Assembly (NCBI GenBank): GCA_038030265.1
Contig: CM075943.1
Location: forward strand, 8,246,001 to 8,310,000
From: Corythucha ciliata
Lineage: Eukaryota > Arthropoda > Insecta > Hemiptera > Tingidae
Direction of reading: 5' to 3'
DNA length: 64,000 nt
A model generated the notes under the pieces. The model made no database searches, had not been told where the DNA came from, and saw only the letters and a list, made by a program, of their open reading frames with translations. Positions 22,481 to 33,458 of this stretch are shown here, piece by piece; position 1 is the stretch's first letter, and each line of letters begins with the position of its first letter. The position numbers and the translations under genes were made by a program.

Positions 22481-23320
22481 TTATGTAATTTGAAAACCCC
22501 CCCCAAGAAAAATTCCTGGGCACGCCACTGATTGAAGAGAATGGGTGATAGAACTGAGCCTTGCGGAGTTCCAGCACGGATATGTTTCGTCGTGGAGACA
22601 CTGTTGTTTATTCTGACGAAAAAGGACCTGCGAGTCAGGAAGGCACACAGTATATCGTATATATATTTTGGAAGCCCGGCTTGTTTCAATTTGAACTTGA
22701 GTCCCTCATGCCATACTTTATCAAAAGCTTTTTCAAGGTCCAGGAAGACACTGACTGTGTTCATTTTATTTTCGAAGCCCCTAGTGATATCTTCTGTTAC
22801 TCTGTACGCTTGATGTATGGCCGAATGGTGAGGGATGAATCCGCATTGCTGTTTTGGGAGGGACTTCCTAATCTGCTGACCAAAAAAAAAAAAGTGCCAC
22901 CGCGCCAATGAGTCATCCGATTCTGTACTGTGACAAAAGGCGTGAGTCTACGTTGAATACATTTTTCTAACAGCTTTCCAAGGATCGGAAGAAGACTGAT
23001 GGGACGATAGTTCTCTACCAGCTTCTTATTTTTTCTTGCTTTTGCGAACACTACTACTTCGGCTATTTTCCACGTGGTTGGGAAGTATCCAGTTCTCAGA
23101 CACTGATTGAAAATATTTAATATTGCCATCATCCCTTTCTTTGGTAGTTTTTTTATTAATATTGGAGGGATTCCGTCGTGTCCAGGGCTTTTTTTCGAGG
23201 CCAGGTCCTTGAGAAGCCTCTTTAGTTAACATATTTATTTGGTCTACTGAAGAAGATATGTTTGACCCACACAACCACTCGTAGTCGTCAAAAAATTCAA
23301 TTTAATTTCAAGGAACGTTC

Positions 23321-24560
23321 AAAAATACGATAATTTTTTTTAAATCAGAGTTACTTAGCCATAAAAAAAATAAAATTACATCAAGGGTAACAATAAGTAC
23401 AGCCAAGAAGTTTTACTGAAAATGTTGTCCAGGGGCGGATCCAGGTCTGAATTCTGGGAGGGGTAATGCCGACGAGCACTCCCCGATCACACAACCATAG
23501 TCGATAGTTAACTGGGCGATGTTCCGGGGCGAATCAGGATTACCTGGTATTTTTAATGCATTTTGGATTATGAAGGGTTGTTTTGGTTTCAATGTTGTTT
23601 TGTTGTATGGTTTCTTCTAGATCAAAAAACTCTCCCATGAAGGTGGTAGTACAGTAGACGCCTGCTGTGACCGAATAATGAAAAAATGTGTGTCAAGGGT
23701 GGTCGCCTCATTATTTAGCTTTCGGGGGAAGAAAAAAAGAGGGATTCTCGCAAAGCGTCCGTTCTGCGACTTGAGAATTTATCAAGCTATTAAAGGTACC
23801 TGTCTGTTGAGATACTTACTCTGCAGATGCAGACTTGGGAGATGGTTTTATATATTTTGTTCTTGCTCGTCTAGGGGCTGTTCTTCTCTGCCACGAGAAA
23901 GCAGATGGCAGTATTATCGAAAGAGAAGTGGCGAAATACCTCAGATTTTCTCCGTTCAGAACTCATTAACACATCAATAAAGTGCGAGTGTTGGTCAATG
24001 GTTTTTGGTTTTCAGTTCTTGATTGTCTTGTCACGTTTATTAAAATGTATTTTCTTGTCGAATCGGTGGTTTATTCGAATTTCTATTATGTACTATATAA
24101 TTTTGTAAATATTTTCATTATGATAATTTTTATTGAAAGTGCTCAATTTCATAATTTTCATTAGGTACTAATGCCATTTTCAGAAGTTGGGGGGGGGGGG
24201 GCTTTCTTTGCCCGCGTTGATGGTTGTGGGAACGCTAACCCTCGTTCGTATGAGCGGGTCTTCGCAATCGGGAGTGCCGTGTAGGCGTACGTAGACCCCC
24301 TCCCCCAACAGTAAAACTGCGAAATTGATGGGATGGAGGGGTGGAGTAGGGGATTTGTGTTTCCTGAATGTTTGTTTAATGTTCAAGGCATATGTGGTAG
24401 GCGTTCTTCGAACATTGCCCTAACATAATACGAACGTTCGTTATGTGCGACATTGTAACACAATTGAAACATTCTATTCTCGTCTGGTTATAACATAAAT
24501 ATAAAATTCCCGGAACGTTTTCATGTTACCTGGGAAGCTATAGCGGGTAACATATTTATT
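23321..24560. other. stretch between the two LINEs
   Basis: Contains a single hAT-like terminus CAGGGGCGGATCCAGG at about 23432 without a visible partner. Plus-strand open frames at 23678-24164 are unrecognised. A G11 tract lies near 24190, and the inverted CCCAGGTAACATG end with GAACGTTC motifs lies near 24370-24532. Confidence 0.4.
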
Positions 24561-27482
24561 CAGCAAGTATACCTACTAGGAAAAATTAAATTCTTGCACT
24601 AGATCATACCTGTATTTCCATGCCGCCTTACAGAAACTAATCAAGGACCTCCAGCACTTTCTGTTCAAAATCTCTAAAAACTCGTTTTCTGTCATTAACG
24701 GCTTATTGAATATTTATTTCTAAATTCCTTCAAAATAGGGCAGACGGCGACAAAATGGAACACAGTTTCATCCGTGTTCAAATTACACAAAGAGCATAAC
24801 TTAATTTCATTTGTGAACGAATACCCATTGAGATAGAGCAGCTCTCCTCTCACTTTTATTATCCATGCAATTGATGCAGCATCTAGACCAGAAGAGTTCA
24901 ACAAATTTTGTGGGTCTAGCATTTTATAGAGCACATGGCGCTTGCTACTCATAGCCTTAATTTTTAAGCTTTCAACAAAATCCGTCTCTACTCTTTTAAG
25001 AAAATGGTTTACCTCCAACGTGCTGCCTACAATATCATCCAAAGATATCCCGTACACTTCACTCAGTTGTTGCCATTTTTCGTAAAAAAACAGTTTCTTT
25101 TCTACACTAGCCTTCAAAAGGACGTTCGGATACCTATTCGGAGAGAGCTGGGCGCATCTCCTTATGTACTTGAAGTGTAGTTTAAGGGTAAACACAAAAG
25201 TTGGGACCAAGTTAGTTTCCAGAAACACAACGAAATCGGGTGAGTTTGGAGGGAGTCGGAAAATCTTTTTTATGAAATACTTGAGCAGCGACTCAACATC
25301 ATCCCGCCTTTCACATCCCCAAATCTGAGCCCCGTAACACAGAATTGACCTGCAGACCCCATTGAAAATTGCCAGCTTGGTCGAAAATGTTACGTCTTTG
25401 TTCATGAGCACAGGGTTGAAAGAATGTAACGCGCACTTGGCCTTCGATAACCTCTCTTTGAAGTGTTTATCCAAAGATAGGGTCGGAGTAAGAGTAACTC
25501 CCAAGTACCTATATAAGCTTACAACTTCTACCTCCTCCCCATTATACCACCATTTGTCTCTTTTTGCAAGTTTACCTCCATTCCTAAAAACCATGATCTT
25601 TGACTTACTCAAATTAACACTCAGATTCCACATAGCGCAATACTCTGCCAGCGACTTCATCATTTGCTGCAGTGCCACTCGATCAGTAGCCAAAAAAATA
25701 AGGTCGTTCGCGTACGCTAACATTTTAAAAATGGTATTGCCAATCAGTACACCCCCCTCGACGTTGTCAACCAGATCGTTCATGAACGACGCAAACATCA
25801 GTGGGCTCAGTGAACATCCCTGCTTCAACCCCATTGTAGTCTCAAAGAATTCTGTTAGCCCATTCTGACACCACACTGCAGCCTCAGATCCGCACCCCAA
25901 TCACCTTACTCGACACTCCCATTGAGGCTAACTTAAAAAACAACGCGTGGCGATCAATACTGTCAAAAGCCGCGGAGAAATCAACAAAGAAAGCAAAAAC
26001 CTTGCCACGCTTCCTACTTAGCTTCATTTTTACTACGCTCATTAAATTCATTATATTATCGACAGTGGAGTATTCCCTTCTGAAGCCTGCCTGGTATTCG
26101 CCTAGAATACACCTGTCTCTCACCCAATCTGTCAATCGGTTCGTGAGGAGCCCACTGAACAATTTTGCCACCGTATTTCCAAACGAGATTCCTCGATAAT
26201 TCTCTACTTCACTTACAGCCCCTTTCTTGTATATCAGAAAAATTATAGAGCGCTTGAATGAGTCTGGCAGCTGCCCTTTCTCAAAAATGCTGTTGTACAC
26301 CTCAATAAGTTTCGCCAGGTACTCAGGGGGGGGGGGAGTTCTTGAAATACTCGTATGGTATTCGGTCAAGGCCAGGGGCTTTATTCGGTTTAACACTATT
26401 TTTTCACTTGCAACAGCTCATCCATACAAAAAGGCCTATCCAAGAGCTCATCCGAGATCCACGGCTCCGCATAACTAACTCTGCTCGCCCTCAACGGAGG
26501 GTTCAGTAGACTATGAAAGTGAAGTCTCCACTGCTGGGCCTGAATCCCCCTATCAATCCGAAAACCACCCTTGCTACAGTAAGAGCGCACTAGTTCCCAC
26601 AAGTCCTTTGAATCTTTCACGCTAGTGAATGCATGACCAATTTTAGAAAAAAACAATTTCTTTTTTTCTTCGCACAGCTGTTTGTACTCTTGTTTTGCTG
26701 ACAGATATAACGTCTTGATAGTCCCCGAATCTGTTCTTCTGTAGGCTTTTAGTAGCCCAAATACCCTAGTCCTCGCCCTCACACATTCCCAATCAAACCA
26801 TTCCTGTTTTTTAAGGAAACTTTTAGAAGGAGAGCACTGCAAATTATTATTCTTGGCAAAAACTATAAACATATCAAGTAAATAACTCAAATATTCTTCT
26901 GTTTTATTCAACGCCAATTTCTCCCCTTCTCGAACCGATTTTTTGATCTCCTCACGAAAAGTATCGAGGAACCGGGGATGCCATTTTAATCTGGGCAGCA
27001 ACGGCAGCGGATCAGAAGCCGGGCTTATCGGAACGCACCGCAAAGCAATGGGCATATGGTCTGAGAAGGGCACCGCTACAACCTCAAATTCCTTAACAAG
27101 ATCTAACACGCCCGAAGATGCCGCGCAAAGATCAATTACTGACGAACCCTGAGCACCAACAAAAGTAAACTCCCCCTGAACATCACCACTCGTTCGACCA
27201 TTAAGCAAAATCAAGTCCCTGTCGTCTAGAAATGAAAGCAGCCGCCTGCCATTCGAGTTGATAACTGTATCATGACTGTATCCTTCGATCGCCTTTCCAA
27301 TTCCACTGGGCATGCTCTCGGCCACGCTTCTTGGGGCATTACCTGCTGGTCACCTACTCTACTGTTGAAGTCCCCAATCAAAATTGCCCGTCCACCAGGA
27401 ATGTCTTCTAAAACCTGACGTAGTCTCTGGAAATCGTGGTCCCAATTATTACAATTTAAATACACCGGCAATAGATAAACAC

Positions 27483-27938
27483 TGTTCGAGAAGAAAGATA
27501 ATTATGGTCTCTTTTGTTTTGTTTTTATATTTCCCTTCTTTTATTCGATTTTTTCTGTTTGTATCAATTGTAAATTTCCCCCTGCTCTTCCTATCCCGTC
27601 ACCTTTACCCCCACCTATATAACCAGAAAAAAGACTTTACTTTCGAATCGGGACTTGGACTTGTTGTTGGTTTTTGGTTGGTATCAAACACGTGCTAAAG
27701 CTGAAGTGGTCTCGCTTTTTTTTTGGGAAAGTTTGCCCGCGACCGGTAATTAATAAAACGTAATTTTCTTTCGACATCGTCGAGTTCGGTCATTTATTGT
27801 CGGATGAACCGGGCTACAGGAGATCGCTCCTCGTGATCGAAATATTCAAGGTGCGTTCCCCTTCCTACCTCCTCCTTTTGCTTTCCGCTTTTTTGTTTTT
27901 GATTTTTTATACAGTTCACTAAATATCTGGCCCTAACA
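27483..27938 (+). repeat. BEL 5' LTR (456 bp)
   Basis: Begins TGTTCGAGAAGAAAG and ends GGCCCTAACA, so it has the TG...CA ends of LTRs. A TATATAA motif at about 27616-27622 is a plausible promoter TATA box. It differs from the 3' LTR by one extra GTT near 27664. Confidence 0.95.
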
Positions 27939-28044
27939 TTTTGGTCCTCAGGGCTTCGGATTTGGTTTAATCATTTTATTCGATATCGTTCGATTTTGTT
28001 GTTTGGAAAAGCTCGGTCGTTTATAGATTTTGGAATCAACGAAA

Positions 28045-28467
28045 ATGGATGACTCGAATCAATTTAAAAGGGCTTATTCGAAGCTCAAGGTAACGCTCCG
28101 ACGTATAACCTATCTTTCCTCACATGGCGACTTGGATCTGAGGCATCTCTTGGAAATTCAAAATCTAACTAGAACCCGTGTCGAAACGGAAGAAACGTTC
28201 TATGACCTTATCGCGAGTGAGGTTCGTGACGTAAATGTTACGGAGCAAGAACTTACAGATTTATTAGAGCTGTACACGAACGGTATTTACCGCCTCGAAG
28301 CCCAACTTCTAACAGCTAAAGAAAGAATGAATCGTTCGCCCTCGCATCTTACTGTCGATTCCTTAGGCGAGGAAGTGGATCCTCCTCGAATGAGACAAAA
28401 TAATTCGACCGCTCAATCGCGCGAGCCCTGGGTCGGACCAGTTACCAAGGCCTGTGTCCCCTTGTGA
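28045..28467 (+). CDS. BEL/Pao Gag N-terminal reading frame
   Basis: About 140 codons from the first ATG (MDDSNQFKRAYSKL) to TGA at 28465-28467. It is predicted to be mainly helical, as is usual for the N-terminal part of BEL Gag. Most BEL elements have one continuous gag-pol frame. Here the rest lies in the +1 frame, which is open from about 28394 and overlaps this frame. Either a single-base lesion or +1 ribosomal frameshifting would connect them. Confidence 0.7.
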   Translation: MDDSNQFKRAYSKLKVTLRRITYLSSHGDLDLRHLLEIQNLTRTRVETEETFYDLIASEVRDVNVTEQELTDLLELYTNGIYRLEAQLLTAKERMNRSPSHLTVDSLGEEVDPPRMRQNNSTAQSREPWVGPVTKACVPL

Positions 28468-31400
28468 CCTATCTTCGGTCTCTATTCACGACAAGGAGGG
28501 CAAAATGCTCAAAAAGCTTACCCCATCGACTCAAAATGAGCACGGTGCCTTTTCGACCGTTCGCCTACCGGCAATCGAATTACCCTCCTATGACGGGAAA
28601 AAAGAGTCCAATTGGACTAATTTTAAAGAACTTTTCAACTCTTTAATTTTGGAAGACCCTTCGATTCCTGCAGTTCGAAAATTGTACTACCTCAGGTCAG
28701 CCCTACGAGGTGAAGCACTGGCCAAGATTCAAAATCTTCGTCTGGAAGCCGGCAACTTGGACGTAGCTTGGCAAACTTTGGTGAAAAGTTATGACAATAA
28801 ACGCGTCATTTCCACTGAGCTTTGGGCTCAGATCGTTCGGCATCCCATCGTGGGTAAAAATAATACCACTCTCGCCGATTTGGTTTCTAAATTTTCCACT
28901 AACCTCGATGCTCTCAAGGCTTTGGGCCACAATGTCGATGAGTGGGGGTTCGTTCTTTTGTATTTAACGTTGGGGAAAATTGACGATGAGTCTCGCTCAT
29001 TATTCGAAAATTCGGTCGCTGCTGATGAGCCAACGTTCCCTGAGCTGTTCGCTTTTTTGGAGAGGAGAGCAAAGTCCCTTTCGGCCACGGTTCACTACTC
29101 GAAAACTACAAAGTTAGCCAGTCAGCAGTCTGATGGCAAAAATCGAGCAAAAGGCGTTTACGTTGCAACGTCTAGCGCGCCCAGTACGTGCTTTGCGTGT
29201 GATTCGCACGCTCACTCAGCAATGGATTGCAAACGGTTTCTCAATTTAAGACCTCCTGATCGTTACAAGGCCGTCAAAAAGGCAAGAGTTTGCATACTTT
29301 GTCTATCAGGGAATCATGCCGCTGCCTCATGCAGTTCGAAAACTTCGTGCCGTGTGTGTAAGAAGAACCATCACACATTATTACACTTCCTCAATTCAGA
29401 AGAGTCGTCGCAACTCCTTACTAAGGAATCTGGTCCTTCGGAGCTGAACAGTGAGGCAAACTTCTGTAACACTTGTGTCCTTGCAAAAAGGAATTCGGAT
29501 AGGCACGTTACCATTCTTCTTTCTACAGCTTTATTGTCAATTGTAAATAAATCCGACGAACGTGTAATCGCCCGGGCTTTGATCGACCCCGGCTCGCAGT
29601 GCTCCTTAACGACTCTAAAATTCGCTAAAAAATGTGGTTTGCCTCTTCAGAGTTATTCGAGGCCAGTAAAGGGTCTTGGTGGTAACGCGGTTCCCATAAA
29701 AAATTCTGTACAGGTTAGATTCACCTCTACCTCCCGAAACTCGCCTACCTACGCAGTGGATACGCTGTGTGTTGACCGCATCACAGGCAAGATTCCTTCG
29801 GTCGAATTGCCGGCGCAACAGTGGGAACACCTCCTGGATTTGGATCTGGCTGACCCGACGTTCTCAACGCCACAAGAGATTGACATCCTTTTGGGGGCAG
29901 ATATTTTCCCGAGACTAATAAAATCGGGTAGAAAAGAGGGGCCAAGCGGCACACCTCTGGCTCTTGAGAGTTCACTGGGCTGGTTGTTGATGGGACCAGT
30001 TGCCACCGACAATGTTCTGGTGTCCCAAGCCGACACTTTGCAATCTTTGACATCGGTCGTGCTGCACGTAAGTCTTGAGGAAATGGTCACTTCATTTTGG
30101 GAACTGGACGCCTTCCCTAAAGAAAAAGTAGTGGCTCCTGAAGAGCTATGGAGCGAGGACTTCTTCGCGTCAAATCATCGACGTCAGGATGACGGCAGGT
30201 ACATTGTGCCGCTTCTCTTCAAGCCAAACGAGCCTGATTTGGGCGATTCCAAGCGTCGGGCGACTAGTCGTCTCATGGCTCTCGAAAGACACTTCGAGAA
30301 AGATGACAATCTCAGGGTTGAGTATGGTAAGTTCATGCGAAACCTCATCGATTCCAGTTTAATGGAAAGAGTACCGCCATTGAACTACGAGCCGAAAGAA
30401 TCTGGTTCTTTCTACTTGCCCCACCATGCGGTTTGGAAATCAGATGGAGCGAAAAAATCAATTCGCGTGGTATTCGACGCTTCGGCGCGATCGACGAATG
30501 GCAAGTCATTAAATGACTGCCTTTTCCCAGGCCAAAAACTTCAGAATGAAATAGTGGATGTACTTCTTGGTTTTCGTATGTTTCCAGTGGCTCTCATCGG
30601 AGATATTCGTCAAATGTTTCTCCAAATTCGTCTCCAAGAAGACCACTGCGATTTTCAAAAAATTATTTGGCGTTTTGTCGCCACTGACCCGATTGATACT
30701 TATCGGCTCCTGACCGTCACTTTTGGGGTGAAATGCAGCCCTTTTTTGGCAATCAGAACGTTGCATCAACTTGTGAAGGACGAGGGGGAACCCTACCCCG
30801 CTGCTTCTCGTGCCCTCGAACGACAAATCTTCGTAGATGACCTGCTTCTCTCGTGTGCCTCAATCGACGAGGCTCGTTCAGTGCATGGAGAATTGGTAGA
30901 GCTACTCGGAAAGGGTGGCTTCAGCATGAGAAAATGGGCATCAAATTATGACGAAGTTCTGGATGGGATACCGTCTGAAGATCGACGGATTGGCGTAAAC
31001 GTTGCCTTCGATTGTGACAGCCCATTTCTAAAAGTACTCGGGCTTGACTGGAATCCTCAAGAGGATTATTTTACTTATAGGGTTTTTTCGATCTCTGAGA
31101 ACGCGACCAAACGAACCATGCTTTCACATTTGGCTCGTGTTTATGACCCCTTCGGATGGCTCGCCCCTTCAATTGTCATCGGGAAGCTCCTCATAAAGGA
31201 CTTGTGGAACGAGAAATTGGGCTGGGACGATCAGGTCTCTCCCGAAATAAAATCGAGATGGCTCCGATTCCACGAGCAGATCGAGAAGTTTTCGAAATTA
31301 AAAATCAGTCGACCAGTACAACGGATTGGTCAACATCCACGATTTGTTTTGCACGGTTTCGCGGATTCATCAGAGCGCGCCTACGCTAGTGTTTTGTACC

Positions 31401-33427
31401 TATCAACGATCGACCCAAGTGGCTTGTCTTCGACGACAATTTTGGTGGCTAAGACTAAATTAAGCCCTTCGAATCGCAAAATAACCATCGCTCGTTTGGA
31501 GTTGTGCGCAGCTGTGCTTCTTGCGAGACTGATAAAGGATGTGTTGCCTACTCTACAGTCACATTTAAAGGTAGACCAAGTGTATTGTTGGACCGACTCA
31601 TCCGTGACACTTCATTGGATTTCGCAGCCTCCTGAAAAATGGAAGACTTTCGTCGGCAATCGTGTCGATTTTATTAGACGAAGCACGGATCAATCATGGT
31701 GGAGACACTGTCAATCGGAACAGAACCCTGCTGACTGCGCCTCTCGGGGAATGTACCCCAAAGAACTAGTCGAGTTCAAACTTTGGTGGCACGGGCCAGA
31801 ATGGCTCCTTTTGCCTGAAAATAGTTGGCCAAAATCTAAGATATCAATTAAAAGCGTAGATCCTGCGATTTTGGAAGAAAAACCCCAAAAATGCCTTAAA
31901 ATCGTGACGCCGGAACAATTCTATCTATCGATACTCAATCGTTTCTCTTCTTTGTTACGACTTCAACGGGTCACGGCCTTTTGTCTACGTTTCGGCTGCC
32001 CTCCGAGTACTCGTTATCGAGGGCCTTTAAGAACAAAGGAACTCAAAATTTCGCTCAACACTTGGATCAGACTAGTCCAAAGGGATCTCTTAGCTGATGA
32101 TTTCCTTCGAATCCAAAAAGGACTAAATCCATCTAGTAAATTGGGTAAGTTGGGACCCTTTCTTGACGAAAATGGCATAATTCGAGTAGGTGGTCGGCTG
32201 TCATTATCCGATATGCCCTACCCCAAACGGCATCCCATTTTGCTGCCAAATAAAAGCCATTTGACAACGCTAATTGTCCGTTTTTACCACGAGGAATTCG
32301 GTCATTTGGGACCAACCTTACTTCTCGCTTCGCTTCGTCGCCGCTTTTGGATCCTCGCAGCCAGAAGGCTCATTAGATCTATCGTTTTTCGATGCGTGAA
32401 ATGCCATCACGTAAAGCCCAAGACCAATCAGCCCATTATGGCTCCACTACCGCGGGTTAGAACCGAACCTTCCTCTCGTGCCTTCGTGAATTGCGGTGTT
32501 GATTACGCCGGACCAATTGAAATCAAATCGTCGACTCTCCGAAAATCGCCTAAAATAAAGGCCTACATTTGTATTTTCGTTTGTCTTTCTACTCGTGCCT
32601 GCCACATCGAAGTGGTCTCCAGTCTGTCGACTGCTGCCTTTATAGCGGCCTTGACCAGATTCGTATCTCGCCGAGGGCTCTGCTCACACTTATACAGTGA
32701 CAATGGCACAAATTTTGTTGGTGCAGACAAGGAATTGAAAAAGTTTCTTATTCAATCACATAACCAATCTTCGTTGGCGGACAATGCCTCTAAATTTGGA
32801 ATTCAATGGCACTTTATTCCACCCTCGTCGCCTCACTTTGGAGGTATTTGGGAGGCAGCCGTCAAAAGCGCCAAACGGTGTCTCATGAAAATTACACAGG
32901 GAGCTCTACTCACCTTTGAGGAACTATCCACAGTGCTCACTAGAGTCGAAGCAGCACTCAATTCTCGACCCCTGACTCCCATGAGTGAGGATCCGGGGGA
33001 ATTCGAAGCTCTGACACCAGCACACTTCTTGGTCATGGACAGCCTACACAATTTGCCAGAACCGGACTTGACGTTACCTGATGCAAGGATTGATCTTCGC
33101 GATCGTTGGAAACTCACTAGTCGACTCTCTCAGCTATTCTGGAGGAGATGGACTTCAGAATATTTGACATCGCTTCAAGGTCGGTGTAAATGGATCACCT
33201 CTTCCCCTAACCTAAAACCTGGCACCATGGTACTGGTGAAGGAAGACCAGTTACCACCTCTCAGCTGGAAATTGGGACGAATCGTCAGCGTTTTTCCTGG
33301 ACCCGACGGCAACGTTCGAGTAGCGACGGTCAAGACTCCTGCTTCTGGCTCTGGTCGGGCGGCGACCGCCGAATATAAGCGCCCCGCCAACAAACTCATA
33401 CCTTTACCTATCGAAGACTTCTGCTGA
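28454..33427 (+). CDS. BEL/Pao gag-pol polyprotein (Gag, protease, RT, RNase H, integrase)
   Basis: A 1,657-codon frame. The start at 28454 is only a frame boundary (GTG), and the first in-frame ATG is at 28505. Domains in order: a Gag-like DUF1759 region (about residues 40-220); three zinc-knuckle motifs near 246-305, two of them C-x2-C-x4-H-x4-C and the third ending in H; aspartic protease around 376 with IDPGSQ; reverse transcriptase with VALIGDIRQMFLQI and the catalytic QIFVDDLLL near 790; RNase H with FADSSERAY and CWTDSSVTLHWI; integrase with an HHCC zinc site near 1279-1318 and DDE core near 1350, 1415 (YSDNGTNF) and 1465 (GGIWEAAVK); and a C-terminal DUF5641-type region. No internal stop. 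Together these would carry out reverse transcription and integration. Confidence 0.93.
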   Translation: MSPCDLSSVSIHDKEGKMLKKLTPSTQNEHGAFSTVRLPAIELPSYDGKKESNWTNFKELFNSLILEDPSIPAVRKLYYLRSALRGEALAKIQNLRLEAGNLDVAWQTLVKSYDNKRVISTELWAQIVRHPIVGKNNTTLADLVSKFSTNLDALKALGHNVDEWGFVLLYLTLGKIDDESRSLFENSVAADEPTFPELFAFLERRAKSLSATVHYSKTTKLASQQSDGKNRAKGVYVATSSAPSTCFACDSHAHSAMDCKRFLNLRPPDRYKAVKKARVCILCLSGNHAAASCSSKTSCRVCKKNHHTLLHFLNSEESSQLLTKESGPSELNSEANFCNTCVLAKRNSDRHVTILLSTALLSIVNKSDERVIARALIDPGSQCSLTTLKFAKKCGLPLQSYSRPVKGLGGNAVPIKNSVQVRFTSTSRNSPTYAVDTLCVDRITGKIPSVELPAQQWEHLLDLDLADPTFSTPQEIDILLGADIFPRLIKSGRKEGPSGTPLALESSLGWLLMGPVATDNVLVSQADTLQSLTSVVLHVSLEEMVTSFWELDAFPKEKVVAPEELWSEDFFASNHRRQDDGRYIVPLLFKPNEPDLGDSKRRATSRLMALERHFEKDDNLRVEYGKFMRNLIDSSLMERVPPLNYEPKESGSFYLPHHAVWKSDGAKKSIRVVFDASARSTNGKSLNDCLFPGQKLQNEIVDVLLGFRMFPVALIGDIRQMFLQIRLQEDHCDFQKIIWRFVATDPIDTYRLLTVTFGVKCSPFLAIRTLHQLVKDEGEPYPAASRALERQIFVDDLLLSCASIDEARSVHGELVELLGKGGFSMRKWASNYDEVLDGIPSEDRRIGVNVAFDCDSPFLKVLGLDWNPQEDYFTYRVFSISENATKRTMLSHLARVYDPFGWLAPSIVIGKLLIKDLWNEKLGWDDQVSPEIKSRWLRFHEQIEKFSKLKISRPVQRIGQHPRFVLHGFADSSERAYASVLYLSTIDPSGLSSTTILVAKTKLSPSNRKITIARLELCAAVLLARLIKDVLPTLQSHLKVDQVYCWTDSSVTLHWISQPPEKWKTFVGNRVDFIRRSTDQSWWRHCQSEQNPADCASRGMYPKELVEFKLWWHGPEWLLLPENSWPKSKISIKSVDPAILEEKPQKCLKIVTPEQFYLSILNRFSSLLRLQRVTAFCLRFGCPPSTRYRGPLRTKELKISLNTWIRLVQRDLLADDFLRIQKGLNPSSKLGKLGPFLDENGIIRVGGRLSLSDMPYPKRHPILLPNKSHLTTLIVRFYHEEFGHLGPTLLLASLRRRFWILAARRLIRSIVFRCVKCHHVKPKTNQPIMAPLPRVRTEPSSRAFVNCGVDYAGPIEIKSSTLRKSPKIKAYICIFVCLSTRACHIEVVSSLSTAAFIAALTRFVSRRGLCSHLYSDNGTNFVGADKELKKFLIQSHNQSSLADNASKFGIQWHFIPPSSPHFGGIWEAAVKSAKRCLMKITQGALLTFEELSTVLTRVEAALNSRPLTPMSEDPGEFEALTPAHFLVMDSLHNLPEPDLTLPDARIDLRDRWKLTSRLSQLFWRRWTSEYLTSLQGRCKWITSSPNLKPGTMVLVKEDQLPPLSWKLGRIVSVFPGPDGNVRVATVKTPASGSGRAATAEYKRPANKLIPLPIEDFC

Positions 33428-33458
33428 AGCTTGGATGGAAGCTTCAGTGTCGGGCATA

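Larger units (their letters stand above)
20045..22530. mobile_element. hAT-like non-autonomous TIR element filled with minisatellite
   Basis: The left end is CAGTGGCGTGCCCATGGGG. The right end, in reverse complement, is CAGTGGCGTGCCCAGGAA. Both are typical of hAT-like ends. It interrupts the LINE reverse transcriptase, and the flanks repeat ATTGAA at 20036-20041 and 22531-22536. Extending to 8-9 bp shows mismatches, so the target-site duplication is imperfect, with three extra bases (CTG) on the left. The interior has no transposase. It starts with a G/C-tract hairpin and an A-rich run, then holds about 2.1 kb of family B minisatellite. Two internal hAT-like termini (20311, 21104) suggest it is itself composite. 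Confidence 0.75.
19150..23320 (-). mobile_element. Jockey-like non-LTR retrotransposon, 5'-truncated and interrupted
   Basis: Minus-strand LINE whose reverse transcriptase is read in pieces: 23300-22797 (RT start, ENYRPISLLPILGKLLEKCI), 22908-22537 (GFIPHHSAIHQAY, VFLDLEKAFDKVW, AGTPQGSVLSPILFN) and 20041-19299. The last piece has the catalytic FADDTAIY, then VRYLGLHLDRRLTW, YGSEVWGAA and the C-terminal tail to a stop at 19299. RT copies the element's RNA into target DNA. The reading frame is cut exactly after LSPILFN by the TIR element 20045-22530 and resumes with IYTSDLPAP. Small frameshifts near 22890 and 23130 show decay. The 3' side ends in an A-rich (plus-strand T-rich) stretch at 19150-19200. 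No endonuclease was found upstream, so the element is 5'-truncated near 23320. Confidence 0.85.
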
